A DNA stretch of 64,000 nt. It comes from Whalleya microplaca. Taxonomy: Eukaryota; Ascomycota; Sordariomycetes; Xylariales; Xylariaceae. Of the stretch, positions 51,416-64,000 are shown piece by piece (within the stretch, counting starts at the first letter, position 1; each line of letters opens with the position of its first letter). Both the position numbers and the translations under genes were made by a program. Location of the stretch: positions 434,001-498,000 of the forward strand of contig MU385714.1 of the NCBI GenBank assembly GCA_022497155.1. Direction: 5' to 3'. A model generated the notes under the pieces. It was not told the DNA's origin. It did not search any database and worked only from the letters and a program-made list of their open reading frames with translations.

Positions 51416-54400
51416 GCACGGCCTGGTAGAAATGCTTTAATCAGCTATCGATAGAGCAGGGTGCTTCGCGTCCAGGTACGAGCGCAGGAGCCCCTAAACG
51501 ATACCCCATAGACCCGAGGGTCGAACGAAATCACCACTACTGTTTAAGCGTGCATTCTCTTCGTTATAGATTGCTTCACTTCCAGACGGGATAGACCATG
51601 TGCCTGCTTACTTAGCGTGATCGCATTTACGTCCACACATACTACTGATTTTTATTTGAACGGCAAACCTGGACTTGCTTGGTCTTACTTGTTCTTGTTG
51701 TTGCTGTATGCGGAGTTACGGGAGAGGTCAAACGTACACGGAATGATCATTCAGGGGGATTTGGCTTGGAATTCATTACAGGGACCTCATCTGAGAAAAG
51801 AAAAGACACCCTTTTTCTCGGTGATGATGTAGATATGAGCTGGGATACATGATGATGCACATATGAACTCTTGGGAACCTTAAACATGCCAGTTAGCTAG
51901 TTGGCAGACGATAGTATAGTAAATGTCTTCGAGAAAACAAAAACATATCCATTCTCACAAGTATTTACTCTCGATTCAAGGGAGACCCAAAGTGAATCCG
52001 TTATCCCCTTAATGTGATCAGTCCCGAGGCCAGTGTGTACAACATGGACTCTCGAGGGAGCTGTGTACGACCGTCCTGTGTACAGATTCGACAATCTTAT
52101 TCATGCTTGAGCGCTGCTTCTCCCTGAGATACGTGGTACGGATATGATGATGTGTACAACCATTACAAATATGAGTATAAATAGTATATTGATTATATAT
52201 CAACTTTAAGCAGTGATACCGAATTTTTAATTCCATTGAATAAACTGCTCCTTTTTTCGTGTCCGTACCACTCGAAAGGTTGATGGATTCAAACACGGCG
52301 CCTCCGTTCGACTATGATCGACTATGAATTAACGAGATCGATACTATTCTGCCCCATTATAACCACATCCGAGGCATCGAAACGAGAAATCCGGAGAGAT
52401 AGACCTTGGTCGGGCCGAGTTGGTAAGGACATCCCCAGAGGAAATGATTGGCCAGTATTGTTTTTCATGTAGTTAGAATAATTCTCTCCATGTATTTTGC
52501 ACGTACAAAGTACGTGTAAGTCGATAGCTTCCCTGTCCCCTGAAGTCAAATTAAGCGACGATTTGCTTTCATATGGCGATACTATATATGTGACAGGCGA
52601 GACGCGGTAGCAATAGTCCCGAGAGTCAAAAACGAAGAGTGACGTAACGAAGACTTTCTACCGAAACGTAAAATAAAATTACGACAATCCTTGCGAGCTT
52701 TCGACAAGGGATTTTTGGCTTCCCAAACGAGGAACTTACTGTAAAAAAAGAAGTTAGCCCCTGTACGCATATGTACCTCATCTACTACTACGTACACAAT
52801 AGTATAGTATAGAAGAGAGGACAAGGACAAGGTGGCCTGCTGACCGTGGAAAATGCACGAATAAAACAAACAAATCTGAATCCGATCAGGTATTCAATGT
52901 CTACCTATTTTGTATGTAATATACGATCTAGACCATGTCAAAAGGCAATCTCGTTTCTCCCTTGCACATACATGTCTTTAAGCCCCATGGAGCTATCCAC
53001 GTGGAGCCATCAGCGAGATCTCTAGAGAGGCCAATCAATAGGGTAAAAAGGCCAGAGACTACTAATCTAGTGCGCATAAGCTTGAGAGATGGGGCCGAGT
53101 ACCCGGCTGTATATCGTACTGTAGCTCTAGCTCTAGCTGCATGTAGCAAAAGAACATGTGGTTTGTGCCGAGCTGCTTAACTCCGCCGGGCGGAAATGGC
53201 GGAGCGCCTAGTCTGCCAGTTGGGCTAGTGGCGGAACAGGGAAGAGCCTAGAGAGGGTTTGGCCAAGACTCGTTTCACTTGGCTCCAAACGGGTATAATG
53301 CCTCACGTATTGAAGGGGCGCTACCAATACGGAGGGTCGACGACTTGAAACTTATGTCTAGAAACCGATTAAAAGCAGTCTATGTAAGAAGGTCGATCCT
53401 TGTGGACGAGAACAGATGATGGTGGCGATTGTGGCTTGATGACCTGCTTGAGAAGCTAGTACTATAGCAGGCATCTGTCGATTTGTGTTAATGACCGTCT
53501 TCCACCGTCATTGGCACCTACACATTTGGTAATCGGCCGTCATGATATCGAGATTGCGATACCGCCATGTCATTCATCAGGAATTATCCCCAAAGGATCG
53601 GCATGCCAGGAAGATGACAGGTTTGCTGCAGTACGCATACTGCGTAAGCCTGGAAGACCACAGGGACGTTTTGGTGTCATCCTGACTAGGGATAACCTCG
53701 TGCCCTGGGTGCCGGAGTTGATCATGGGCCGCCTCGAAGGCTGCCTAGTCTGCTTATCAAGACACTAGCGCAGAGGCGCCGTCCGAACTTTGACTTGTCA
53801 AGAGCCACGACAGAATTAGAGTGCGGGCTAGCAGTGATCTGTCTGTCTGCTCACCTTGCCAGAACAGGATGGCAGTGCCCAACTGTCGCACAGGAGGCCA
53901 TGTTAGGGTTGACAACCTTATTAAAAACATGCTCAAACTTTCGACTCCTGACTACTGTCGCCTGATTCCAATATAGTTGAGGAATACGCGGGAGAGACCG
54001 ATTGCCTGCAGATGGTCTGAATGGAGGCGTAATGATACTTATTAGGCCAGTAAGAACTTCGGCCGTTAGATTTATTATACATTGGTGATTATCGAATCGT
54101 CTTTCAAGCCTTTGTGGTTTTTCTACTCGTCAATTTTCTTCAACTGGGTTGAAAGATGCTCTGGTACCTAGATAGTAGCTCCTCGCAATGACCATAAACT
54201 AATAAGCCCAGTGACTTGAGGCCGCAACGATTGCAAAAACGGCAATATGCACTTAGATCACCGAGAGCTGGCTAGCCGTGCAGGGGCATCGACGAAAGAA
54301 GTAGCATCGTAGATATCTTCTTGATATCGCTCCATTTGGAGTGTTAAGAAAGCACGTTAGGGTTAGATTTGTTTGACCTCCAGTTATACCCTTGCTTATT

Positions 54401-56983
54401 ATGTTGTTTGCCGTCTTCACCTTGGATGCATATGCGGTCATCGGCCGCTAGCCATGTGTGATGGTAAACGTGGCTCTTCGGAAGTCCGTTGTATAGTTAC
54501 CAGTAGAATCGATTATGAATGTTGTGGTTCTTCATGGCACGGAGTTGACCGGAGAGACGCTCTATGTCGATATGCGTAATCATAGCCGGCAATAAGATCT
54601 GCCACTCTTAAAAAGAACGGGTTAGCAACGGCGTAATTGGATACAATCAATATACGTACAAGCACCCAAAGACTCTCATACTCCACCAACGCTATCATTC
54701 GGATCCATCAAAACCATAACGGCGCGGTGTTTGTGAGTCCTGAATCATGTACATCTCCTGTGAGGCAACAATTGCCAGCTCCTCAAGGGTAGTGTACTGT
54801 AGGAGGAGTTGCAGTAAAAGATTGGTTCCTAGGTCAATTAGCCTGCCAGCCCCTCGGTCATCAAAGGTAGGTCCATTCTAGGTATGAGGTAAACAAATAG
54901 AGACTTGAATAGGGTCTCATGGTTGAGATGCGAGAACCCGTCAGTCTCTATCTAGATAGCAAAAGCGATGACTAGGGTTATCCCTATCCAGACTAGTCAT
55001 CTAAAGATGCCGCAAGGATCTATCCTGGATCGCTATCTTTTGATGTTGGACGTTTGTTGTCTAGAAGCGGATAGTTTGTTCGATTTATTACTGCGTAGAA
55101 CGCGAACTCTATACGCCGGAGAGAAGATAAATGCTCCTTTGTCTCTTTCCCGGGTTTACTGATATCCTATGTATTGTCTTGATCTAGGCAAACATTTGGG
55201 TAATAAGCAAAGGTGAGTGACATACTCAACAGCGTAGAATGGGCTCGGAAATCGTCATATGCTATTTATTTATAGTGATCGTGTTTGCTGTCCTGCATTA
55301 GGGGGCATTTCCACATTGAGAGTACTAGTGTGTTTCTCTGACTGTCAGAACATGAAGCCAGTTAGTCCAAGAAATCAACCTGCGGCGAATATAGTGCCCA
55401 TCCTTAATAATGAACAGAAGGCAGGGCTCCATACTCATAATCGAAGCCAACCAATATGTAGATATCTTTCGTAATTGGAGGAAACAAGAGCCTGAAGCTG
55501 GCGGGTTGAAACAGCGCCGTAGTGATAATACCGGATGTCAACTGGGTAGTATGTAGTAACTATAGACGCCCTGTTAGCTCCATGAGACGGATTCATGTGA
55601 AGTTGACTCGTAATTGATATTTCAGTGTGGTGAGCTTGCTTAGCTATGCTCAACTGGTTGGCAGGGACAGGATTGTCAAAGTAGATGTAAATGTTATTGT
55701 TAAACTTGGTCTACTGCGGTTGGAGGCCAAATTATTATACCCATGTCAAGTAGTTTTTGCCTTGACTAAACCTAAGTTGGAAGAGCCTCTCCGCAGGTAC
55801 TTCAGATACCTACTCGCAAAACCCCCGTCAAAACCCTTGTCTTTTTTTGAGAACAAGCCGGGATATAATACCTACCCATAATACCAAGTAAGGCCATACA
55901 CATGCAGGAAACACTTCCACACCCCTTGCACTGCAGGACGTACCGACGTTGTAAAAGCCAGTGGGCTCGAGCCATGATATGCAGCCGCTTTCTACAAGAT
56001 GTCATCTGAGCGAGACAGGCAGCAACTGATGGCGTTGTTTCAGAGTTCCTCGATCAGGCAACTCGAACATAGGGACAAACGCCAAAAGCCAAGAGCATCT
56101 AATTTCATAGTTGCATACTTGATAATACACAAGGAGGCATCAATATATGTGATTCTAGAAGGCGAAGTTCCCGCAGGCTATGTACACTTATGTAGCTCTT
56201 TAGGCATTTGATAAGTTAGGATACGCCACAAAGCCACATTTAGAGGCTGAATAAAGTACAGTTGTAGATAGCTTGCGTGCTCATTTAACGAAAGTGTCAA
56301 GACCTTTTCCCCTTGCTTCCTTTCTGCTTTGGAAAGAAAGTCTCAATATGTCCACTAAACTCTTCTCGGAAACCGGAAATGATCAAGCCTTCAACCCTTT
56401 TTGACCCATGTTCAACTACATTGAGGCATTCGCCAGCGGTGTAGTAAGTGAGACAATGTAGCTAAACAAGGGTTTATCGGGGAACGCGTGATCCAGCCTA
56501 CCAGGTTACGGCCAGAATAAGTAGCTTAGCTTTGATTGGCTATGTGCCATCCGATCCTCCCCATTTAGGAACTAAAAAGTTTATTCATAGAATCCCCATC
56601 GTCATAATTAGCATGGCTCGTGTTGGCTAAAGGAGGGGTAACGCGTATTACCCAAGACATATAAAATGAAAAACCACTTCGTATCATAAGAGGTAACCTA
56701 GTTGAATCGGCCTATGATATGAGAATATGCACACGTCGACTTACTACATATATGGCAAAGTCATTTAGTTTGTGGCTCCTGGCTCCACAGGTCTGGCGGT
56801 TTTTATATGATTCTTACGAAGTACATAACGTAGAGCTCGAAAGTAGCAAGATACTATCGCCGGTCTCAGACAGTGCTTCGTATCCAACCCCGTATGTATG
56901 GCAAGGTATGCATCTGCCACTGGAGAAACTTCCGGTATGACGAGTAGCAAGTGATTGGTACTGCTTGTATGATTTATCATATA

Positions 56984-57268
56984 TCACCCCAAACATGAAG
57001 GCAACGGCCCATACGAACGGTAACGTTCACGAAGCGGTTTTCCATCGCCGTCGCACACCGCAATGCCGCTGCATGGCTTGGGTGATATTCCACTTGCTGG
57101 AATTGGGCTGTTTACGAACGGGCTTAAATATACGCAGTCCACATCAACTTTGTGTATCACTGCATCGAGCAAGTACTCGACGGACTTGACGTCCATGAGG
57201 CTCATGATGCTTGTGCACATCATTTCAGCCACAACCACAATTGAAACTAGCAAAACCCTTAGCCGCAT
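56984..57268 (-). CDS. Weak candidate: small cysteine-containing secreted protein
   Basis: 94 codons from an ATG at 57268. The product starts with a basic dipeptide-flanked hydrophobic stretch (MRLRVLLVSIVVVAE), as in a signal peptide, then four further Cys in the mature part, with a KPCSGIAVCDGDGKPL segment that looks coding. It is isolated in the gene-poor region, as small secreted effectors often are. No family is recognised, there is no splice support, and a random ORF of this length is possible, so this is a low-confidence call. Confidence 0.2.
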   Translation of the reverse strand: MRLRVLLVSIVVVAEMMCTSIMSLMDVKSVEYLLDAVIHKVDVDCVYLSPFVNSPIPASGISPKPCSGIAVCDGDGKPLRERYRSYGPLPSCLG

Positions 57269-60200
57269 GACTACTGTAACTATGGCTTTGGCATTTTCGT
57301 TGTGGCTTTATAGATTTTCTGTCGTCTTGCTATTTTGCATATCGAGATGGACCATCTAGAGACAGCCAGTGTCATTGTCAAATTAAAGGAGCAAGTCTAG
57401 ATTCGAAGGAGTATCATAGATCCAACCACGGGTTATCATACCGATTGGTCCCAACGATGGACTCTCTTGCAGATCGCGTGCGAAACATGATCTGAATCAA
57501 AAGATTAGTTCTACCCATAGTTGCAAGTCTCTGGTTCTCTAAATTGCTGCAATGCAATACGCCAATAGGAGGGGTCATATGGCGTCTAGAAGCTTACGTG
57601 TGACATCTCGCGCCAGCGAGACTCTACAGATAACTTCTGAGACGTTGAAGGCAAAGATTGGAAGACCTCTAGAGATGAAGCTGCATAACCTAGTTCGTTG
57701 ACCGCGTCTAGGAGATATCTAAAAGGTTGCGAGACACCTGGCCGCATAGTACCTGGCCGCATGGAATAGCATCCCTCAAGTATGGCGCAAAGACAATTCC
57801 GACAGACAGGAAGCAAGCCAAAGTCAACGAAACAGCCTCAAAAAGTCAGTCATCAAACAACCTTAGCGACACGATAACAGCCAATATTCCAATATTGCGA
57901 TAGCTAGAACAATCCGAAAGTGGGACTACGGTTACGTTGCTGCTGCAGGTTTCATGCGTGTAATATACCCTGCTTACGGGGCTCGTCGCGGCACTACGCC
58001 GATGCCAAATGCCAGCATATGCATTCATCTCTTCTTGAGACAACCGTTAATGTCGCTTGTGTCGTCCCGTCTAAGCACGCGGAAGCCTCCGACGGAGAGG
58101 TTGGCCTAATCTGTCCGTCTGTAGAGTTCAGGCACAGTTTGGCCCGTCTGTGTACGATAGCATGCACGGTACATATTGCTAGGGAGTTATGGTTAGGTAG
58201 TTCTTTGCGAATGTGGGTAGGCAGGTAGGTTATGTATGTTACTGCGTGTGAGAAGACGTCATCGTGTAGTCGGGGGTCGTAACGCGCTGCAATGCCCGAA
58301 CGGTTGGGGATGAATCAAAGTATTGCACCTAGGTGGCATTATATTGCCTGTTGAGACACGAACCACCGGTAGGGTTTAAGGCTGAAAAGGAACCGGCGGG
58401 TCGCACAAGTCCGCTTCGATTCAGAAATTTATTGACGGTTCGGGTTGTACCGTCAGGTATCGAATCGTGACTCGGAAGAGACTGACGAAAATATGGGAAG
58501 AGGGTGTTGTACGAAGGCAATACTAGTATTGATGTATGTGTGTACATACATACATACGTACATACATAACTTTCAGCTATGTCGTTTCGGCCAGTGGAAT
58601 GCTTGTGGCTGAGCGCGCCCATGTTCTTCTGCCCCTCCTTGCTCCATCTCTACCTACCCAGCAGCCCTGGCTCGAGCATGTCTAGACCACATGCCGCTGT
58701 ACATGTACATTGGAGCCCCTCTGCCCCTCCATTTTGGTTGTCCTATATGCTCCGAAGCGCATCTGCTATTCCCTGTTTTGACATAATGACCAAGCCCTCC
58801 AGAAGTCTCGGCTTAAGAATCCAGAACCTTCTTTCAAGTAAACAACAACTGAACAAGCACCAGCAACGCCTTTTATATTGAGACCGCCCAGAACCTGGCG
58901 AAAACATGATTTGGCGTTGCTTTTAAGATTTGTTCATGTCTGAAGCTTCTATGTCCTGGTTTGGTCATGTTGACTAGAGGCATACGACGATGTACTGTAC
59001 GTGAGGGTTATTACTATACATACGTACGTGTACCTGCAGTCCTTCAATTCCCCAACCCCCCTGCTTCAGCCCCTTAGTCGAAACGTCTACATATGAGAGA
59101 TCGACTTGCCTGATCGGGCTCGATTTGAAACATACCTGACATGGGCTGTCAGAAGTCGAAACCAATGATCCCATCCGACATTTCCATCCACTAGGTATCT
59201 GCCACTGTCATACTAACCTAACTGATCTGTGGCCATTCCATATGTATGTACATACTATAGTACATATCAATGGCAATGAACGGCGCGGCCAACTTCTCGG
59301 TCCCGCGAATTGAATTGAATATTGTCAGAGTCGGAGTCGAATTCCAAACCAAGGAACAGGTGCAGCCACATAGAATATATAAGCAATTCTATCCCAGTTC
59401 CGTCTACCCAGACGACCTTGGAAGGAAACGGCGCGCGTGCATAGTTCCGAGCCGTATTATCAAGGGGCTTCTCTGTACATACAGAATAACCTAACATCTA
59501 ACAGCTCAGGTACATACTAGACGTATTCCCACTGACCCTTGCTCTGTATATACTGAGACCCCCGCCTTCTTACATAGGCACTGAATAGGACTCAGTCGTT
59601 TATTAGTCACAACGGCCGGCAGAAATTCCTATTCCCCTAGCTCGCCTTGTGATGGATGTAGATCCCAAGGGTTTATAGGTATACATAAAGATGATCTGTA
59701 TGATGCTTTGGTACATACGTTCCCTCTTACATACCTAGGTAGTTAGTTAGGTACATACATGTGCACACACACGTTGCCTCAAAAGAGAGATTCTACTCTT
59801 GTCTGTTGCGGTTGCACCGAGGTTCTCTCAACTGCACAATCTGCGTGATTTATACTCCAATACTCCATACAGTGGGATTGTAATATGCTGCAATACCTCC
59901 ATTCTTATTACCACCTCTTATATAATCTTTCGAGACTTGCAGACTACATACGCATGCATGCACGCACGCACATACATACATGTATATATTTACATACACA
60001 CACACAGCGAGAGAGACACAGACACAGACACAGACACACTCACACTCACACTGGACTTGTGCAGGCATAATGCACTATATCATACATGAGCATACAGCAG
60101 AATATGTAGGACTTTTGCAAGACATAACTCATTGTCCTGTAAGCACCTCGGGTACAAGTACATACATGCATACATGGGGGGGGATCATGCCAATACAGAA

Positions 60201-60520
60201 CAAGGCCAACTGAGCCACATCTCTACCCGCACAGAACTGGGGATTGTCTCTATTATTCCCTTAATTGACACTTTTCCGCTTTCTGCTGCGTGAGCCAATA
60301 CGGCCTGGTATGCTGTAACAACAAGGTATGCACTGCTCAGCCCCCGAACACCGAGTACATTGAAAAGAAAAAACTCCACTTTTCAGAGCTGATGGGCGAC
60401 TTGCTGATTTCTAACCTGGGACGCACGGCTCCTTTGATCTTTTCTTCAAGAAAGCTGTTACCTGTTTACCTGTTTATTAGCATCTTCGGGGTTCTGCTGA
60501 CCGCCCTACCCCGTGCCCCT

Positions 60521-60553
60521 ACATACATACATACATACATACATACATACATA
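60521..60553. repeat. (ACAT)n microsatellite
   Basis: About eight uninterrupted ACAT units, the purest of several CATA/TACA clusters in the 58.5-60.7 kb region. Confidence 0.93.
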
Positions 60554-62368
60554 ATGCGTATACTCGCAGTACATACCAACATTGATACCTACGCCCATAA
60601 TATACATACATACATGTATACTTCCTGACCTAAACTGCCTACATGTTAGCCTACGTGCGTACCGCATGTTATACCTAATCTAATACAATCATGACCCCGG
60701 TAAAGACTCTCTCTCATTCTTCCTCCAAAACCTCGAAGGATTGATTTGATTGTGAGGGACCGAGGGACGGCGTCTCCTCACGATACGATACGGGATTATT
60801 ATTCTTTTTCTAATAACCTACATGTAAGGCATTGGGCCACCTAACACGTCTTACAGCAGAAGTCTTTTACTTGTTAGTTTTCGTCCTTCTACCCACTTAT
60901 GCGGTCTTCTCTCTCAAGACTCCACTTCAACCCATCCACCATCCACCTCTCTTGTCTTGACTTACTCGAGCATGGTAACCGCTCCGGTAATACTTCCACG
61001 CCCCCCACAATCGCTGATTCGCCCGTCACTCTTGCATCCTCCTTCGTCCTTTCTGCCTTCTAGGGATCGACCCTGCATTACAAGCCTTCGGCACCCCCCC
61101 GGCTCATGCGTCCTCACGTTCAAGCCACCGTAGTAGGTCACTCCTCCCAGTCCCTCCTTGATAGGGGTCTGTCAAAATACCAGTCTGGTCTTGTAAACAC
61201 GCCATCCCAAGCTTGGGCCAGAGGTCCTGCCCGTCTGTGAGCGACAGGACCCTTGAACCCTGGAGAGAAGGGAGGGCCGGGACAGGCCAAGTATATCTGC
61301 ACTCGAACAGGTAGATCAGCCTCGTCATTGCAGTGGCGTGAAAAGAAAGCTTCCGCTTCCCCTCCCATTTCCTCCTCCCGGCATGCCTTGTTACCTCTTC
61401 AGCCACTCACTCAACTCTGCCTGCTAGCCTACCTGGAACTGGAACTGGCTCTAGGTCTGTGGTTCTCGTCCCTCGGCAGCTTCTCCTCTGCCTGAGCTTC
61501 TCTTTTTCTTTGTTTTCTTTTTCCTGTTGTTGTTGTTCTCGACCGGCGACTCAACCAACTCGTGACCTACTTGGAATCGCTTCATCCTTGGCGTGCCTAG
61601 ATTAACCCTCCCTTCAACAACGAGTGCTTCTGCCTCTCGTCTCTCTGCTTCGAACAGGTCCCTATTATAACAGCCATAGCCGTCTGGCCCTACCTACCTG
61701 GTGGACTGTTCTGTTCCTCCCTGGTCAACAACGCTAGCTGTTCTTTTCGAATACGTCCATCTTCCTTCCTATCTGGTCGTGTGCTGGTCGTGTGTCAAAT
61801 CTTTCTGATACACGCGCACATACGCATACTGCTGTCAGATAAGCTAGGCCGCCGTGCTTCTCCACAGCCAGGGAACGTCCTCTACTTTCCGCATCGGGCA
61901 TTGCCTAAATCGGCGTCGAGTGGCAGGAACTGTTTATTCAGCTCAAATTTGCCGTTCCGTTCCTAGATCTATCGCCCGAGTCTTGGAGCTACTTGTTCCT
62001 CGATCCTCCTAGCTGTCCGGGGTCCCTCTCCCGCTACCGCGCCGGCGCATGTTCAGTTGTAACGCCCATAACGCTACTCAGCAAACACACGCCACTGCCC
62101 CCCAGTCCATCCTTTGAAATTATTACCCATGTGTCTAGTATCGATGTTCAAATGAGGCTGGGCTTTAGGACCCGAAAGTTCCATAAGCCCCGATTGCTTC
62201 CTATCCCTTCACTACTAAGTTGGCCGTCCTCACCAGCTTTCTTATGCAAAGGTTATTATTACCTCTCATTCCATACTCCTCCTTTGACCTTCTATAACCT
62301 ACTTTATTCCGACTCCTAGCACTCATCCACATGTCACCGCCCTCCTCGTTGTTCCGTCTGCTTCCGAG

Positions 62369-63900
62369 ATGATGCTCACAGCAAAGCAGCCAGTTCACTA
62401 CGGCTACCGGCCCGTCCATGACCTACCGACGCCGCCTCGAACCTCGCCCCCCGTGACTGTTCAGGACTCCTCTCAAAAGCCGCTTGCAGCTCTCTCACAG
62501 AAGCAGAGTCCATCGGTTAAGCCCATGTCGGCACCTCATCGTGGCCTGCCCCTCCCGGCAGCCATGACATTACCTCAACCACCACCTCCAGCTCCCGGCC
62601 CTCCTCACCCATCAGCCCAAGGACCACCCATACATTCTCAAGGACCGCCAGTCCCTTCTCCTCACAGCCAGGCCCTTGGTGCGTTGCCTGCACCGCCTCA
62701 ATACCAAGGTTCCGAGGACTCGATGAGGAATTGGTTGGTGGCCAAGGCTGAGGAAGAGAGAAGGAAACAGGAAGAAGAGAGAACACGGCAAGAGACTCTG
62801 CGGCTAGAACAAAGAAGACTGGAATATGATATGCTGCGGACGTCTCTAGATCGGGGTATCCCGCCGCCCATGGTACCCGTGGTCTTTGCTGGGATGAGCG
62901 GTGGGACGCTTTCGCAGACGGCTCTCGAATGGGCACAGCAATATTTGATGCCACAGCAGACACACCCTGCTCAGATCATGCCGCCTCAAGGGCCACTGTC
63001 ACCAGAAGCCCGAAGAGAGTCTCAGCAATATGGAGGGCAAGGAGCTGGACCTGGCACGCAGGCGAGCTTTGTTTCCTATCAAGGGCCTGGTTCCCCGACA
63101 AGACCTCGAGCGCACACGTTGAGCATGGGTGGGGCTGTCGGGAGACCGCTGGGAAGTTCTACCCTTCCGCGACTAACTACAGGCGAGGGGAGTACCGGTC
63201 CCCCTGGCATCCTTCATCCCGCTCACGCCCTGGCGCAACAGCCACAGGCGGCGCCACCGCAGCAGGAAACTTCATCACCCTCGATCTACTTCCATCATTG
63301 GCAACCACCCAATACGCAGGGAGGCTCTAACCAGCCAGGAACGCCTTCCGGTTTGTCTAAATCTAAAATAAATAAGTAAATATCGGTCTGGCTAATGTTG
63401 CCTTTCGAGAATTAGTAGACTCGCCGAAAAAACGAAAAGCTACCGGTCCGCAGCCAGCAGCGCCTCCACCGGCGGGCCAAACGCGGTTCAGATCCCCGCC
63501 TTTTGGGCAGCATGGAGGGCAGTCGACATTGTCAAACCCGCCCTCTGGCCGCCGACGAGGTCATTCGCGGCAGAGAAGTGACATTTCTTCATATCGGTCG
63601 GGTCGTGGCCGAGGAGAAGGAAGCTTTGGGCCGTACCGGGGACTTTCACCAGGACTTTCGGGAGCGTCAAGGGAAACGATGGCTGGAGAACCGTCACAGC
63701 ACCCGCGGAGCAGTGCCCACTCCGTTTCGTCTTTACTATCAGATCAGCCATCACCACGATACGCGTCTGAAATGAGACTGCAGCAAGGGGAAGGCGAGCG
63801 GCGAAACTCGCCGATGACAGCGGAAGAATTGTCGCGTGGTGGAACGACAGGCTCTGGGCTGGCAGGAGGACCTCCTGCACGTGAACGAGAAAATGATTGA
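62369..63900 (+). CDS. Conserved-looking Pro/Gln-rich protein with central coiled coil
   Basis: Two exons, 62369-63350 and 63416-63900, give 488 residues; donor GTTTGT, acceptor ATTAG. Start: tandem ATGs at 62369 and 62372, the first taken. The N-terminal ~120 residues are Pro/Gln/Ser-rich (runs of PPPPAPGPP). A strongly charged helix follows (about 125-165; KAEEERRKQEEERTRQETLRLEQRR) and then a more ordered piece, LDRGIPPPMVPVVFAGMSGG...ALEWAQQYLMP, which looks like the conserved core. Exon 2 begins with a basic SPKKRK nuclear-localisation-like motif and continues Ser/Gly/Arg-rich to the end. No membrane segment is seen. The composition suggests a nuclear regulator or RNA/chromatin-associated protein, but I cannot name the family. 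The 5' leader is long and pyrimidine-rich with several upstream ATGs. Confidence 0.72.
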
Positions 63901-64000
63901 AGGATGGTAATTCAGTTGATGGCGTTTTCCACGCGTTTCAGCCTCGATGCATCACCAAGCGAAATGTAGTCGAATTGGGGAAATGAGCTCCACGAACATT

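Larger units (their letters stand above)
51416..62368. other. Gene-poor 11-kb region
   Basis: No conserved protein is recognisable on either strand over almost 11 kb. Sequence is AT-rich with many short frames, mostly starting at non-ATG codons. It holds dense CATA/TACA microsatellites (58535-58570, 59715-59765, 59975-60050, 60521-60553). From about 60680 on, a pyrimidine-rich leader runs to the last gene. One weak small-secreted-protein candidate (56984-57268) is listed separately. Degraded transposon DNA is plausible for parts of 53.2-57.5 kb but I could not identify any ends. Confidence 0.5.

Noticed and set aside
59715..60560. Regular CATA/TACA arrays that could suggest a CRISPR- or centromere-like repeat
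   Set aside because: They are simple tetranucleotide microsatellites without spacers or a higher-order unit.

Overview
The window looks like a nuclear contig from a filamentous ascomycete (Pezizomycotina, most likely Sordariomycetes). Introns are mostly 49-90 nt with GTRNGT-type donors and CTNAC-like branch sites. The gene content is typical of moulds: a group X hybrid histidine kinase, UDP-galactopyranose mutase, a Chs7-family chaperone and Pmt2. Intergenic DNA is full of microsatellites, especially CATA/TACA, CA and ATG. I see no prokaryotic, viral, tRNA, rRNA or CRISPR feature. Seventeen complete genes and one partial gene are supported, and exon coordinates were worked out by hand from splice sites and frame.

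1-18.4 kb: the 3' end of O-acetylhomoserine sulfhydrylase (+), EMC7 (+), a WW-domain protein (-), an unrecognised proline-rich protein (-), a choline-transporter-like membrane protein (-), a Rab4-type GTPase with an enlarged interswitch (+), a scaffold gap that appears to be a falsely duplicated overlap, the protein O-mannosyltransferase Pmt2 with an 8-nt internal exon (-), and an MFS sugar transporter whose 5' end is unresolved (-).

18.4-24.3 kb: a gene-free stretch holding a 705-bp non-coding, AT-rich element with perfect 15-bp terminal inverted repeats and a TAA target duplication, which fits a PIF/Harbinger (Tourist-like) MITE.

24.3-43.6 kb: Chs7-type chaperone (+), TFIIH subunit Ssl1 (+), 4-hydroxyphenylpyruvate dioxygenase (-) head to head with a TTC36-like TPR protein (+), ribosomal protein L27 (+), a TPT-family transporter (-) and UDP-galactopyranose mutase (+). 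The HPPD/TTC36 pair is the most interesting association here. In mammals TTC36 is reported to stabilise HPD, so the fungal pairing suggests an ancient enzyme-chaperone module for tyrosine catabolism.

43.6-51.4 kb: a 2503-residue group X hybrid histidine kinase with a degenerate N-terminal kinase domain. 51.4-62.4 kb: about 11 kb with no convincing conserved gene, apart from one weak candidate for a small secreted protein. 62.4-63.9 kb: a coiled-coil, proline/glutamine-rich conserved fungal protein with a long pyrimidine-rich leader.

Several genes serve the cell surface and secretory route: EMC7 (membrane insertion), Pmt2 (O-mannosylation), Chs7 (chitin synthase export), UGM (galactofuranose), the Rab and the TPT transporter. 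They are interspersed with housekeeping genes, and nothing suggests a secondary-metabolite cluster.
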